From positions 62,001 to 126,000 of the forward strand of contig NZ_JBKEIT010000002.1 of NCBI RefSeq assembly GCF_046365375.1: a stretch of DNA of 64,000 nt, written 5' to 3'. Shown here one piece after another: positions 44,201 through 53,405 of the stretch; position 1 is the first letter of the stretch; every line of letters begins with the position of its first letter. Source of the DNA: Butyricimonas muris. GTDB taxonomy: Bacteria > Bacteroidota > Bacteroidia > Bacteroidales > Marinifilaceae. The notes beneath the pieces are model-generated. The model was not told where the DNA came from. It made no database searches and saw only the letters and a list, made by a program, of their open reading frames with translations. The translations under genes and the position numbers were made by a program.

Positions 44201-44651
44201 TGCCAGTGGTTCATTTGGTTTTAATATAATGTATAAAAACTTTTCAATTTTTGCATCTTTTGCGTATGATTGGGGAAAGCAGATTTACAATGAAACTCTC
44301 GTGAATCAAGTGGAAAATGCCGATATTCAATATGCTAATGTTGATAAGCGGGTGTTGACCCAACGTTGGGAAAAACCGGGAGATATAGCTCGGTTTAAGG
44401 ATATTAAGAGCAAGGATGATACGACATTGCCTTCTTCTCGTTTCGTGCAAAATGAAGATGTTCTTTCTTTGTCTGCTTTGACAGTAAGTTATGATTTTAA
44501 TACGGAATGGTTGAAAAAGATGTTTTTGAAGACTCTTCGTTTTGAAGTGCAGGCAAGTGATTTATTCCGGTTATCTACGGTAAAACAGGAACGTGGTACG
44601 AGTTATCCATTTGCCCGGAGTGTAAATTTTTCATTACGTGCAACTTTCTAG
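41223..44651 (+). CDS. SusC/RagA-type TonB-dependent receptor with STN domain (SusC 2)
   Basis: A 1142-residue outer-membrane transporter. Signal sequence to about residue 40 (ending ENAFGQ), STN domain (about 43-110, ITVQFEQQSLSEVLRVLKQKTNYEFLYNDEE), carboxypeptidase-regulatory-like domain (about 125-205, GKVIDERGEVLPGVTVLLKG), plug domain (LDEVVVTGYGNIRKESFTGS through ILKDAAATAMYGSRAANGVIVITT), then the barrel ending in NFSLRATF. It is closely related to SusC 3, especially in the plug, and less so to SusC 1. The STN domain implies signalling to FecR 2. Neighbouring lipoproteins and S9 peptidases suggest peptide uptake; the ligand is unknown. Confidence 0.94.
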   Translation: MKRKIKNCVFSCGKRSLVCKLMMVMLLLTHFAFSSENAFGQQNITVQFEQQSLSEVLRVLKQKTNYEFLYNDEEIKGITGITRSFTNASVQEVLTACLAGTKYSFKIVDNLIVITPDDKKDEIKKVTVKGKVIDERGEVLPGVTVLLKGTTVGVVTDIDGKFKIELPKRDTMILVFTFVGMKSHELNVGKVKDLSKEISIRMEPDTENLDEVVVTGYGNIRKESFTGSAVSVKREELLKASSTNVIQALSTFDPSFRIQQSNRWGSDPNAIPEIYIRGRSGIGVKELESDALSKSNLKNNPNLPVFIMDGFEVDVQKVYDMDPMRVENIQILKDAAATAMYGSRAANGVIVITTVAPKPGEVTISYRFTGKVNMPDLSDYNLANAREKLEIEKRANLYVPGNSNFYNWAQALNEYNKRKVRVEEGVTTDWLSLPLRNTFDQNHSFSVEGGNKDLRYGLDLSYATNNGVMKDSYRDVLNFGFHVDYRVKNLQVVNYIEYEYTDAPDSPYGDFSDYSHLQPYDRPYDKDGVLVSGALEFSQNSRGRELNNPLYEALLNNYKWDKTDVFTDRIMANWFLTDALHLKGQFAVTKELTRSERFIDPLSANATAKDNSDQSSLYGDLYTTSGNSTKWDTQVGVYFTKAFGLHALNTSLVMNATSRKSESTSAHYRGFPSGEYHSPNYAAEIFVKPSKTQSMKRLMGFVLLANYSWNDVYLADLAVRFDGSSEFGSNQKWAPFWSGGLGVNIHNYSFLKNNEYINQLKLRVSYGQTGKVNFPSYSASTIYKTFDRWYVSGFGIALKALGNKDLKWETTNKLNVGTDLSFLNNRVTLNFDYYYNKTVDLITDVTLPFSAGFSSYKSNLGETLNKGFDINFRYDIVRSKTWNVALWGNLNHNVNKILKVSDALKAYNSQVDDYYADAEESLSLNASWDKTPEELAKPIMKYEEGASLTSIYGVRSLGIDPTTGKELFRYRTGEVSSVWKASQEIPLGDTEPDASGSFGFNIMYKNFSIFASFAYDWGKQIYNETLVNQVENADIQYANVDKRVLTQRWEKPGDIARFKDIKSKDDTTLPSSRFVQNEDVLSLSALTVSYDFNTEWLKKMFLKTLRFEVQASDLFRLSTVKQERGTSYPFARSVNFSLRATF

Positions 44652-44663
44652 AAAATAATCAAT

Positions 44664-46181
44664 ATGAAAAGATATAAATTATTATTGTTGGGTTTTGTCC
44701 TGCCAGTTTTTCTTTCTTCTTGTGATGGATGGTTGGACGTGAGACCGGAAGATGAAATTGCGGAGGAAGATGTATTTACTTCCGGTAATGGTTTCCGGCA
44801 CGCTTTGAACGGGATTTATTATTCTATGGAATCTCAAAATATGTATGGTATGCATCTTAGTTGGGGAGTGGTGGATGCATTGGGACAGGTGTATGATTAT
44901 TCTTACGCGGCTGCTGATGTGATGGAATACGGTGCTGCAACATATGCATGGGATAATTCCCGACTGAAGCCTGTAATTTCATCTATGTGGAAGGAAACTT
45001 ATAACGTTGTAGCGAATTGTAATAATTTGATACAACAGATAAAGGATGCAGACTCGGATATGTTTTATTTAAAGAATCGGGAAAAATCAGCAATTTGGGG
45101 TGAAGCATTGGCGTTGCGTGCGTTTTTGCAATTTGATATGTTGCGGTTGTTTGCGCCGGCACCTGTTACATCTCCCGGAGGTCGAAAATTTATTCCTTAT
45201 GTGGATGTATATCCAACCTATGTATCTCAATTGAAAACCGTTGAGGAATGTTTGACTGCTATCATCGGGGATTTGAAAGAGGCTAAAAAGTTATTATGGG
45301 AAGTGGATTCTGCTAATTCTTTTGCGCAAGGAGTATTTGATATTCCGGGAATTGGAGAAAACACTTTTTTAAATAGAAGAGGATATCGTTTAAATTATTG
45401 GGCGGCAACAGCACTGTTGGCTCGAGTGTATTTATATGCGCAACAAGAGAATGCTGCATTGGAACAGGCAAATGAAGTAATTAAGTTCGCAAAGGAGAAG
45501 AGTGCATTTCGGTTTAGGGATAATACATATAACGGTGATATGAAATTTACTTCAGATGTGATCTGGGGATTACACGTGATTGATTTGTCAAAACTATATG
45601 GTGGAATGACTCGACTTGAGGGAAATAGTCCTATCTATTTGAGTATATGCGAGGCTGAAAATAATTATTTTGGAGAAGATTTGAGTGCTCGGAATGATGT
45701 GATGACAAGTAATGATAAGCGATTTACCTATTGGATTGAAGATATGAATAATTATCATTATTACTATCGATTCAAAAAATATGATGATTCAAAATCAGGC
45801 TCTTACATGGATATAGCTAATACGATGGTGCCGATGGTTCGTATGAGTGAAATGTATTATATCGCAGCAGAAGTACTTGCAAAACAGGGAACAGAAGAAG
45901 GTTTGACGGAAGCGAAAACGCATTTGAAATTTGTAAAGCAAGGACGTGGTTTGAGAACTTCGGATAATTCTGTACTGGCGGTAGATAATGCTTTGTCAAC
46001 GGATGCTTTTATGGATGTTTTGATAAATGATATGCGCCGGGATTGGATGGGTGAAGGACAAACATTTTATATTTATAAACGTCTGAATAAAAATATACCT
46101 GCAGACCGTTATAAGTCTTCTATTCTTGCAAGTGAAAAGATATTTGTTGTACCTCTTCCTGATGGTGAAACTAATTTATAA
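44664..46181 (+). CDS. RagB/SusD family nutrient-uptake lipoprotein (SusD 2)
   Basis: A 505-residue surface lipoprotein with lipobox VFLSSC (Cys20) followed by DGWLDVRPEDEIAEEDVF, a common SusD opening. The middle has the tetratricopeptide-like helices of the family (WGEALALRAFLQFDMLRLFAPAP and NYWAATALLARVYLYAQQENAALEQANEVI) and the C-terminal part has MVRMSEMYYIAAEVLAKQG and MRRDWMGEGQTFYIYKRLNK. It lies 12 bp after susC2 and should form the lid of that transporter. Confidence 0.93.
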   Translation: MKRYKLLLLGFVLPVFLSSCDGWLDVRPEDEIAEEDVFTSGNGFRHALNGIYYSMESQNMYGMHLSWGVVDALGQVYDYSYAAADVMEYGAATYAWDNSRLKPVISSMWKETYNVVANCNNLIQQIKDADSDMFYLKNREKSAIWGEALALRAFLQFDMLRLFAPAPVTSPGGRKFIPYVDVYPTYVSQLKTVEECLTAIIGDLKEAKKLLWEVDSANSFAQGVFDIPGIGENTFLNRRGYRLNYWAATALLARVYLYAQQENAALEQANEVIKFAKEKSAFRFRDNTYNGDMKFTSDVIWGLHVIDLSKLYGGMTRLEGNSPIYLSICEAENNYFGEDLSARNDVMTSNDKRFTYWIEDMNNYHYYYRFKKYDDSKSGSYMDIANTMVPMVRMSEMYYIAAEVLAKQGTEEGLTEAKTHLKFVKQGRGLRTSDNSVLAVDNALSTDAFMDVLINDMRRDWMGEGQTFYIYKRLNKNIPADRYKSSILASEKIFVVPLPDGETNL

Positions 46182-46191
46182 TTGAACGGCT

Positions 46192-46941
46192 ATGAAAAGA
46201 TATTTTATTTTGGTATTTATATTTATCGGGATATTGACTTCTTGTGAAGAGAAGGAAATTATGGAGTATTCCGATGATTCTTTATATGTTTCTTTTGTCG
46301 CCGATGCGACAAAAGATAGTGTGGTGCTGTCTTTTAAGTCTTATCCGGCAGGGGAAGTGACTTGGGAGATTCCGGTAAAAGCCGTGGGAGTATGGGAGCG
46401 AGGAGAACGTGAATACACGATATCTGTTGATAAGGAAATGACTACTTTGCCAGTGGAGCTTTATAAGTTACCGGAGAAATGTGTTTTTCCTGCCGGTCAA
46501 GATCAAGATACGATAGAAATAATTCTTTACAATGGTCCCATATTGGCAGAGAAGGCATATCGCTTGGTATTGAAAGTTGACGCCAATGATGAAGTAAAGG
46601 AGGGGGAATTGAATTTCCGTCGGGCAATATTTCAGGTGTCTGATAAATTAGAACGTCCTAAATGGTGGACAGAATTAAATGGTGGATACGGGTATGCCAA
46701 TATTTTCAATATTGCGGAAACCTATTATTTGGGGAGTTATTCCGAGGTAAAATATACTATGTTTTTAGAAGAATTGGCGAAGGATAATGTCGTATTTGAT
46801 GGAGAAGATACGGCAATATTAAAAAAATATTCTCTGAGATTGAAATATCGTGTTCAAGAATACAATGATGCTCCGGAAAATGCCGGTAAGCCTTTGTGTG
46901 ATGAGAATGGTGATCCGATTGTAATTCCTGTTGTCGGTTAA
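46192..46941 (+). CDS. DUF4843 domain lipoprotein
   Basis: A 249-residue lipoprotein with Cys18 in GILTSC followed by EEKEIMEY, an acidic surface-export-like signal. Beta-rich sequence with SLYVSFVADATKDSVVLSFKSYPAG and paired strands is typical of DUF4843 proteins, which are encoded almost only within susCD operons. They are thought to be accessory surface lipoproteins, but no activity is known. It sits 10 bp after susD2 and 12 bp before the PKD-like lipoprotein gene, a common order in Bacteroidetes. Confidence 0.82.
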   Translation: MKRYFILVFIFIGILTSCEEKEIMEYSDDSLYVSFVADATKDSVVLSFKSYPAGEVTWEIPVKAVGVWERGEREYTISVDKEMTTLPVELYKLPEKCVFPAGQDQDTIEIILYNGPILAEKAYRLVLKVDANDEVKEGELNFRRAIFQVSDKLERPKWWTELNGGYGYANIFNIAETYYLGSYSEVKYTMFLEELAKDNVVFDGEDTAILKKYSLRLKYRVQEYNDAPENAGKPLCDENGDPIVIPVVG

Positions 46942-46953
46942 AAAAGAAATATT

Positions 46954-48621
46954 ATGAAGAGAAAATTTTTATGGATATGTATACTTTTATCGGCAGTTGG
47001 CTGTTTAGATGATAAGAGTAATTATGATTATAGAGATATAAATGATTTTGAAAATTGGAATAGTAAAGGTGTTTCTAATATTCAGAATGAGTATACACTT
47101 TATCTAGGTGAGTCGCAATTGTTTGAGCCGAGAGTACATTTTTCGATAGATACTTTAAATCCTGATGCTACTTGCGCATGGTATTTGGGTGAAACGAAGG
47201 AAATGTTAAAACTTTCAGATACGAAAGATTATACTTACACGGCGGATAAGGTGGGAGCATGTAATTTAGTTTTTACAGCCACGGATAATAAAACGGGAAT
47301 TACGTTTAGTAAGAATATCGTGGTAACTGTTGTTCCCGCATGGAAAAACGGATGGCTAGTGTTATCAAAGTCTGCTTCGGGAGAGTCTGAATTATCAATA
47401 ATCTTGTCGAAAAAAAAGACGAAAATTGTTGTAGGAGAAGACGGGAAAGAACAGAGTGTGGATACAGTTGTTTATGTAGGAACGGATATGAACGTTACTC
47501 CCAATTTAGGGCGGGGACCGCGTAAATTGGTGGAGAATTTTCATTTTTCATCTTATACGGATTTAGAAGTAGAGGATGAAGTAATGCTTCTATATGATGG
47601 AGGATGTATTGAACTGGATGGGAATTTATTACAGCCGGTAGGTTCGGTTGAAGAGGAGTTTTTGGATGGCCTTCCGGCAAATTTTGATCCGCAAGATGCT
47701 GTGCTTAGTTGGTGTGGGAAATGGTTGTTAAATTCTGATAACTATGTTTATTCCGCTGTGATGTCGGTTGCGACTGATTTGCATTCCGGTCGTTATTTAA
47801 GTGAACCGGCGTTTAATAAGAAGAAAGTAAAGGAGTTGTTGCCTTATATGAAAGGAAGTGGAGCCCGGTATGATTGTGCTAATTTCTTTTTGGGAATAGG
47901 AGAGGATAATACATTCTTTGGTGTTCGTGATGATGGTAATCCCGGTGGGTATTATAATGGAAATTTTTCTATTAATGCGGATAATTATATTGGTAGCCTC
48001 GTGGAATTAAATGATCGGGTACCCGATGGAGGAGATTTTTCGTTCTTTAAAAATATAGATGGAGAATATATATTCCATGCTTGGGCAGGACAAGCTACTC
48101 GTTATGATCCTCTTGTTTATCTTTCAATCTTAAATCGAAGCGGGAATTATTATTGGAGTTACTATTCTATTAATGCAGAGAATAGTAATTATAGGCCGGG
48201 GCAAAAGATAGAACTGGAGGAACATCAATTTGGTTTATTGGATGCAGGAGTGATGGCAGATTACCAATGTGCGACTTTATTGCCTTGGAAAAATTTACTC
48301 GTGGTTGCTTCCGGTAATAAGTTATATGGATTTGATTATTATTCTGCGAATAAAGGGAATGTGCAGTTTGTGAATGCTCCTACTTTTAATTCGGAAATTG
48401 TACATATGGCGGTAAGAGACTATGTGAGAGATATTCATAATGCACATATCGCTATAGCGTTGAAATCCGGAGAGGTGTATGTGTATGAGGTTGCATACGA
48501 TGTTGAAATGAAACAAGCCCAATTGGTAGAATTGTATCATAAGGAAGGGTTTGGTGAAATTGTTGATTTGATATGTAAATTTGGATCAGGTGCAAATCCT
48601 GGTGCTTATAATCCATATTAA
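46954..48621 (+). CDS. PKD-like family lipoprotein
   Basis: A 555-residue lipoprotein with Cys17 in AVGC followed by LDDKSNYDYRDIN, the characteristic opening of the PKD-like susCD-associated lipoproteins. A PKD-like beta-sandwich follows at about 40-125 (YTYTADKVGACNLVFTATDNKTGITFSKNIVVTV), then a larger domain with repeated aromatic strands and WKNLLVVASGNKLYGFDY that could be propeller-like. It is probably a surface ligand-binding component. It is the last gene before a strong terminator. Confidence 0.8.
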   Translation: MKRKFLWICILLSAVGCLDDKSNYDYRDINDFENWNSKGVSNIQNEYTLYLGESQLFEPRVHFSIDTLNPDATCAWYLGETKEMLKLSDTKDYTYTADKVGACNLVFTATDNKTGITFSKNIVVTVVPAWKNGWLVLSKSASGESELSIILSKKKTKIVVGEDGKEQSVDTVVYVGTDMNVTPNLGRGPRKLVENFHFSSYTDLEVEDEVMLLYDGGCIELDGNLLQPVGSVEEEFLDGLPANFDPQDAVLSWCGKWLLNSDNYVYSAVMSVATDLHSGRYLSEPAFNKKKVKELLPYMKGSGARYDCANFFLGIGEDNTFFGVRDDGNPGGYYNGNFSINADNYIGSLVELNDRVPDGGDFSFFKNIDGEYIFHAWAGQATRYDPLVYLSILNRSGNYYWSYYSINAENSNYRPGQKIELEEHQFGLLDAGVMADYQCATLLPWKNLLVVASGNKLYGFDYYSANKGNVQFVNAPTFNSEIVHMAVRDYVRDIHNAHIAIALKSGEVYVYEVAYDVEMKQAQLVELYHKEGFGEIVDLICKFGSGANPGAYNPY

Positions 48622-48645
48622 AGTTTTGAATATATAGTTTTAAAT

Positions 48646-48680
48646 ACTCGAAAGGGTGAAATTCCCTTTCGAGTTATTTT
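48646..48680 (+). terminator. Terminator after the susCD 2 operon
   Basis: ACTCGAAAGGG (48646-48656) and CCCTTTCGAGT (48664-48674) form a perfect 11-bp stem with a 7-base loop, followed by TATTTTTAAT. Confidence 0.85.
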
Positions 48681-48708
48681 TAATAGATTGAAATGTAAAT
48701 GAATCTGT

Positions 48709-51048
48709 ATGCAAAAAATTGTATTATCTTTATTGTTACTTGTCGCCTACTTGGGAGGGGATGCCCAACAGAGAGCGAATTATAAGTTGGCAGAAAAGTT
48801 TACCCAGATGGGGTTGTCGGGGATTGCCGCTCGGAATAGTATGCGGGTAGTTCCTCGTTATATTCATAATGGGGAGAAGTTTTGGTTTGATTTTAGGACG
48901 GACGAGGGGACGATGTATTATCTGGTTGATCCGGTGAAAGCGGAAAAACGATTGCTTTTCGAGAATACGGATATAGCGCAAGGGGTGAGTAGTATTACCC
49001 GGAAGGCGTATAACGAGAAGGATCTACAACTATCAAATATAGATTTTTCAAAAGATATGTCGAAGATGACTTTTTCGTTGGGAGGGGGAGATTTCGAGTA
49101 TAATATGAAGACGAAGAAGGTAAAGGAGTTGCCAAAAAAAGAGAAGAAGGAGGAGGACATGGTGATATACTCGTGGATGTCTTTTTCTCCGGACACGAAT
49201 TATATAGTATACGCGAAGAATCATAACCTCTACATGAGAGGAAATAAATATAAAGGACAGGATACGACAGAGATTCAGTTGACCACGAACGGGGAACGTT
49301 ATTTTTCCTATGCCCGGAATGGTCAGGATACGGTATCTGATGAAGAAGCGATGGCAGGGCGTTGGTTCCCGAAAGTGAATAAGGTTTATGTCTTGCGTCA
49401 AGATAACCGGAACTCTGACGAGATGGCGGTGATTAATGTATTGGCGAAGCCTAAACCTGTACTGGAACGCTACAAATATGATATGGCGGGAGATAAGAAC
49501 TTGTCGAAGTGGGTGCTTTCGGTGATTGATGTGGACAAGCGTAAAGTGACGGATTTTAATATCGAGCGTTGGCAGGATCAGGATGCCGAGGTTCGGTACG
49601 TGACGGACAAGGGAGATAAGATTTTCTTTGAACGCTATAACCGGGTACGGGATGAAGTGGAGTTGTGCGTGGGGAACACGGAAACGGGAGAGGTGAAGGT
49701 GTTGATACATGAGGTGGATAAACCTTATATTGATTATCATATGCGTAATATCGTTTTTTTGAACGAGGGAAATGATATTCTTTATCGTTCAGAACGTACC
49801 GGATGGGCGCATTATTATCATTATGATGGTAACGGGGTTTTGAAAAACACGATTACTTCAGGCGATTGGGTGGCAGGGCAGATTGCTGCTATCGATACGG
49901 TGGGCAGAACGATCTATTTGTACGCGCACGGGTATGACAAAAAGATGAATCCTTATTATTACCAAGTGGTGAAGGCTCATCTTGATCGTGAAGGAGTGAA
50001 GTTGTTGAGCCCGGAAGACGGACAACACAAGGCGGAGTTTTCTAAATCCCGGAAGTATTTCGTGGATAGTTATTCGCGGGTAGATATGGAGCCGAGATTC
50101 ACGTTGAAGGATAATAACGGGCGGGTGATTATTAAAGATTTGGCAAAAGTGGATGTGCGGAGGGCTTACGAGATGGGATGGCGTGCGCCGGAACGTTTCG
50201 TGGTGAAGGCTGCCGACGGGTTGACAGACCTGCATGGTATTATGTGGAAGCCGGCAGATTTTGATCCGAACAAGAAATACCCGATTATTTCGTCCGTTTA
50301 CCCGGGACCTTTCTTTGAATACGTGAGTACGTCGTTTACTTTGGATGATAGTTATAATATGAAGCTGGCTCAGCTCGGGTTTATCGTGGTTTCCATGGGA
50401 CACCGGGGAGGAAGCCCTATGCGGGGCAAGTTCTACCATCGTTACGGGTATGGAAATTTGAGGGATTACCCTTTGGCCGATGATAAATACGCTATCGAGC
50501 AGTTGGCGGATCGTTATTCTTATATAGATATCACGAAAGTCGGTATTTTCGGTCATTCCGGGGGTGGTTTCATGTCGACGGCGGCTTTGTGTACTTATCC
50601 TGATTTTTACACTGCCGCGGTGTCTTCTTCCGGTAATCATGATAATAATATTTATAATAATGGTTGGGTGGAGATTCATCATGGAGTGAGAGAAGCCAAG
50701 GAAACGGTAAAAGATAGTGTGAACGGGGATCGTGAAGTGTCAAAGTTCAGCGTGAAGGTACCCACGAACATGGAGTTGGCTAAAAACTTGAAAGGACATC
50801 TTTTGCTCGTGACGGGGGATATGGACAAGAACGTGCATCCCGCTCATACTTTGCGGATGGTGGATGCCTTGATTGAAGCCGGGAAGAATTTCGATATGCT
50901 GATATTACCCGGTAAGACTCATGGTTACGGGAGCGCGGATAGATTTTTTGAACGGAAGTTGTGGTATCATTTTGCGAAATACTTGTTAGGGGATACCACT
51001 GCCGATCATTACGGTAATATAGAGGAATACAAGGGAATCGAAAATTGA
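48709..51048 (+). CDS. S9 family serine peptidase (DPP IV-like), copy 1
   Basis: A 779-residue secreted or periplasmic peptidase with a signal peptide (LLLLVAYLGGDAQ), an N-terminal beta-propeller (about 30-490) and a C-terminal alpha/beta-hydrolase domain. The catalytic Ser617 lies in GHSGGGF; the Asp is expected in VTGDMDKNVHPAHT and the His in GKTHGYG. It should cleave dipeptides or short peptides from N-termini. It is the first of four S9 genes in a row, 88 bp after the preceding susCD-operon gene and 30 bp past its terminator. No separate promoter is evident, so read-through may drive it. Confidence 0.92.
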   Translation: MQKIVLSLLLLVAYLGGDAQQRANYKLAEKFTQMGLSGIAARNSMRVVPRYIHNGEKFWFDFRTDEGTMYYLVDPVKAEKRLLFENTDIAQGVSSITRKAYNEKDLQLSNIDFSKDMSKMTFSLGGGDFEYNMKTKKVKELPKKEKKEEDMVIYSWMSFSPDTNYIVYAKNHNLYMRGNKYKGQDTTEIQLTTNGERYFSYARNGQDTVSDEEAMAGRWFPKVNKVYVLRQDNRNSDEMAVINVLAKPKPVLERYKYDMAGDKNLSKWVLSVIDVDKRKVTDFNIERWQDQDAEVRYVTDKGDKIFFERYNRVRDEVELCVGNTETGEVKVLIHEVDKPYIDYHMRNIVFLNEGNDILYRSERTGWAHYYHYDGNGVLKNTITSGDWVAGQIAAIDTVGRTIYLYAHGYDKKMNPYYYQVVKAHLDREGVKLLSPEDGQHKAEFSKSRKYFVDSYSRVDMEPRFTLKDNNGRVIIKDLAKVDVRRAYEMGWRAPERFVVKAADGLTDLHGIMWKPADFDPNKKYPIISSVYPGPFFEYVSTSFTLDDSYNMKLAQLGFIVVSMGHRGGSPMRGKFYHRYGYGNLRDYPLADDKYAIEQLADRYSYIDITKVGIFGHSGGGFMSTAALCTYPDFYTAAVSSSGNHDNNIYNNGWVEIHHGVREAKETVKDSVNGDREVSKFSVKVPTNMELAKNLKGHLLLVTGDMDKNVHPAHTLRMVDALIEAGKNFDMLILPGKTHGYGSADRFFERKLWYHFAKYLLGDTTADHYGNIEEYKGIEN

Positions 51049-51070
51049 AAATGGAGAATTGAAAATGAGA
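51041..51070. repeat. Short direct repeat between S9 genes 1 and 2
   Basis: AATTGAAAATGGAG is followed directly by AATTGAAAATGAG. The second copy contains the ATG start of the downstream gene (51065). Such units are common between Bacteroidales genes. Confidence 0.45.
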
Positions 51071-53404
51071 ACAAAATATATCATAATGCTTTTGTTGTTG
51101 TTGACAGGAAGTTCTGTACGCGCACAACAAAAGGCGAATTTCAAGCTTGCCGATCGTTTCACGAGTCGGAATTTCCGGTCGGCAGATAGAAACAGCATGA
51201 GTATATACCCCATGTATATTAATGACGGAGAGTGTTTTTGGTACTCGTTCACGACGGAAGAAGGAAAGCGTTATTATTACGTGAATCCGGAGAAGAGAGA
51301 GAAGCGCTTGCTGTTCAACTCGGAAAAACTGTTCGGGTTCTTGAATCAGGAAACGCACGAGGTGTGTGACGCGAAGGATTTCACGTTCCAAGGATTGGAG
51401 TTTGATAAAAAAGGAACTTCTTTCACTTTTGATTTCGAGAAACACAAATACCGTTATGATATGAAGACGGAGGAGGTGACGAAGTTGGATACCGTGATTA
51501 ATAAAGGTTTCGGGGATTCTTGGAAAAAGTATTCTCCGGATAGTACCTATATCATGTTTGCTCAACGTCATAATCTTTATATCATGGGGAATAAGGATAA
51601 AGGGAAAGACACGACTGTCATACAATTGACGACGGATGGCGAGAGATATTTCTCTTATTTCAAGGAAGAAGAAGAGGTTGGTACGGATACATTTCCAGCA
51701 ACTCCGGTTGCCGTGTGGATGAAAGATTCTAAAAAGGTGTATGCCGTGAGGGAAGATACCCGCCACGTGGATGAATTGTTTTTGGTGGACGTGATGGCAA
51801 CTCCCCGTCCCAAGGTGAAAACGTACAAGTATTCTATGGCAGGCGACCAGAAATTGGAGAAAACCGTGTTGACGGTTATCGATGTGGAAACGAAGGAGAT
51901 GAAAACGATAGATGTCGATCGCTGGCAAGACCAGTACGTGGATGTACTTTATACCTCGAAGGATGGTAATAAGATCTATTTTGAACGGAAAACCCGGGCT
52001 TTTGACGAACAGGAGGTTTGTGTTGCCGATCTCACGACGGGAGAGGTGAAAGTGTTGATTCACGAGATTGACAAACCTTTCATGGATTACAAAATGGCGA
52101 ATATCATGTTCCTGAATGACGGGAAGGATATTATTTATCGTTCCGAGCGCACGGGATGGGGGCATTATTATCTTTACGATAACGAGGGAAACTTTAAGCA
52201 TGCCATTACTTCCGGGGAATGGGTGGCAGGGCCTTGCTCGGATATCGATACCGTGGGACGTACGCTTTATTTCTATGCTTTAGGAAAGGATGAAAATATA
52301 GACCCGTATTATTATATCCCGTGCAAGGTGAATATCGATAAGCCGGAGAGTTTGACGCAATTGACTTTTGATAACACGAATCATCAGGTATATTTCTCGA
52401 AATCATTCAAGTATTTCGTGGATATTCACGAGCGGGTGGATATGGTTCCCCGTATCGTGTTGAAAAACCGGAAAGGGAAAGAGATTATGGAATTGGAAAA
52501 GCCTGATATTCGCCGGGCTTTGGAGATAGGGTGGAAGGCTCCGGAGCGTTTTAAGGTGAAGGCTGCCGATGGAGTGACCGACCTCTACGGGGTGATGTGG
52601 AAACCGTTTGATTTCGATTCGACGAAAGTCTACCCGATTATTTCTTCCGTGTATCCCGGTCCTTTCTACGAGTACGTGCCGACGCAATTCCGGTTGATTC
52701 ATGACGACAATACCCGTTTGGCTCAATTGGGTTTTATCGTGATTGCCGTGGGACACCGGGGTGGAACGCCTATGCGGGGAAAATTTTATCACACTTACAG
52801 TCATGGAAGGTTGCGGGATTACCCGTTAGCAGATGATAAATACGCGATAGAGCAACTGGCAGACCGTTATTCTTTTATCGACGCGACAAAAGTGGGTATC
52901 TACGGTCATTCCGGGGGTGGATTTATGTCTACCGCGGCCATCTGTACTTACCCGGATTTCTACAAGGCGGCTGTATCTTCCGCGGGAAATCATGATAATA
53001 CAATCTATAATCATTGGTGGGGCGAAACTCACAACGGTGTGAAAGAAGAAAAGAAGGTGATTAAGGATAGCGTGAACGGTGACCGGACGGAATCGACTTT
53101 TAAATTTAAGGTGGGTACGAATATGGAGCTGGCAAAGCGATATAAAGGCGGTCTGTTGTTGATTCACGGTTGGATGGATGATAACGTGCATCCGGCTCAC
53201 ACGTTGCGGATGGTCGATGCGTTGATCAAGGCGGACAAGAATTTTGATATGATCATTTTACCGAGGTCGAACCACGGTTTCGGGGGAGCCGAGAATACAT
53301 TTTACGAGCGTAAGATGTGGTTCCACTTTGCCCGTATTCTGCTAGGAGATGATACCGGGGATTACTATTATGAAGTTGAACAATACAAGAATGGGGATAG
53401 ATAG
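51065..53404 (+). CDS. S9 family serine peptidase (DPP IV-like), copy 2
   Basis: A 779-residue close paralogue of the preceding gene, with signal peptide (LLLLLTGSSVRAQ), N-terminal beta-propeller and C-terminal hydrolase domain. The nucleophile is Ser616 in GHSGGGF; GWMDDNVHPAHT and RSNHGFGG carry the presumed Asp and His. Here GWMDDN replaces the GDMDKN seen in copy 1, nearer to the classical DPP IV form. The ATG at 51065 is preferred to a TTG at 51059. Probably cotranscribed with the flanking S9 genes. Confidence 0.92.
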   Translation: MRTKYIIMLLLLLTGSSVRAQQKANFKLADRFTSRNFRSADRNSMSIYPMYINDGECFWYSFTTEEGKRYYYVNPEKREKRLLFNSEKLFGFLNQETHEVCDAKDFTFQGLEFDKKGTSFTFDFEKHKYRYDMKTEEVTKLDTVINKGFGDSWKKYSPDSTYIMFAQRHNLYIMGNKDKGKDTTVIQLTTDGERYFSYFKEEEEVGTDTFPATPVAVWMKDSKKVYAVREDTRHVDELFLVDVMATPRPKVKTYKYSMAGDQKLEKTVLTVIDVETKEMKTIDVDRWQDQYVDVLYTSKDGNKIYFERKTRAFDEQEVCVADLTTGEVKVLIHEIDKPFMDYKMANIMFLNDGKDIIYRSERTGWGHYYLYDNEGNFKHAITSGEWVAGPCSDIDTVGRTLYFYALGKDENIDPYYYIPCKVNIDKPESLTQLTFDNTNHQVYFSKSFKYFVDIHERVDMVPRIVLKNRKGKEIMELEKPDIRRALEIGWKAPERFKVKAADGVTDLYGVMWKPFDFDSTKVYPIISSVYPGPFYEYVPTQFRLIHDDNTRLAQLGFIVIAVGHRGGTPMRGKFYHTYSHGRLRDYPLADDKYAIEQLADRYSFIDATKVGIYGHSGGGFMSTAAICTYPDFYKAAVSSAGNHDNTIYNHWWGETHNGVKEEKKVIKDSVNGDRTESTFKFKVGTNMELAKRYKGGLLLIHGWMDDNVHPAHTLRMVDALIKADKNFDMIILPRSNHGFGGAENTFYERKMWFHFARILLGDDTGDYYYEVEQYKNGDR

Positions 53405-53405
53405 G

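Noticed and set aside
50780..52201. 473-codon open frame antisense to S9 genes 1 and 2
   Set aside because: Crosses a gene junction on the other strand and has biased, motif-free composition; a shadow of the peptidase genes.
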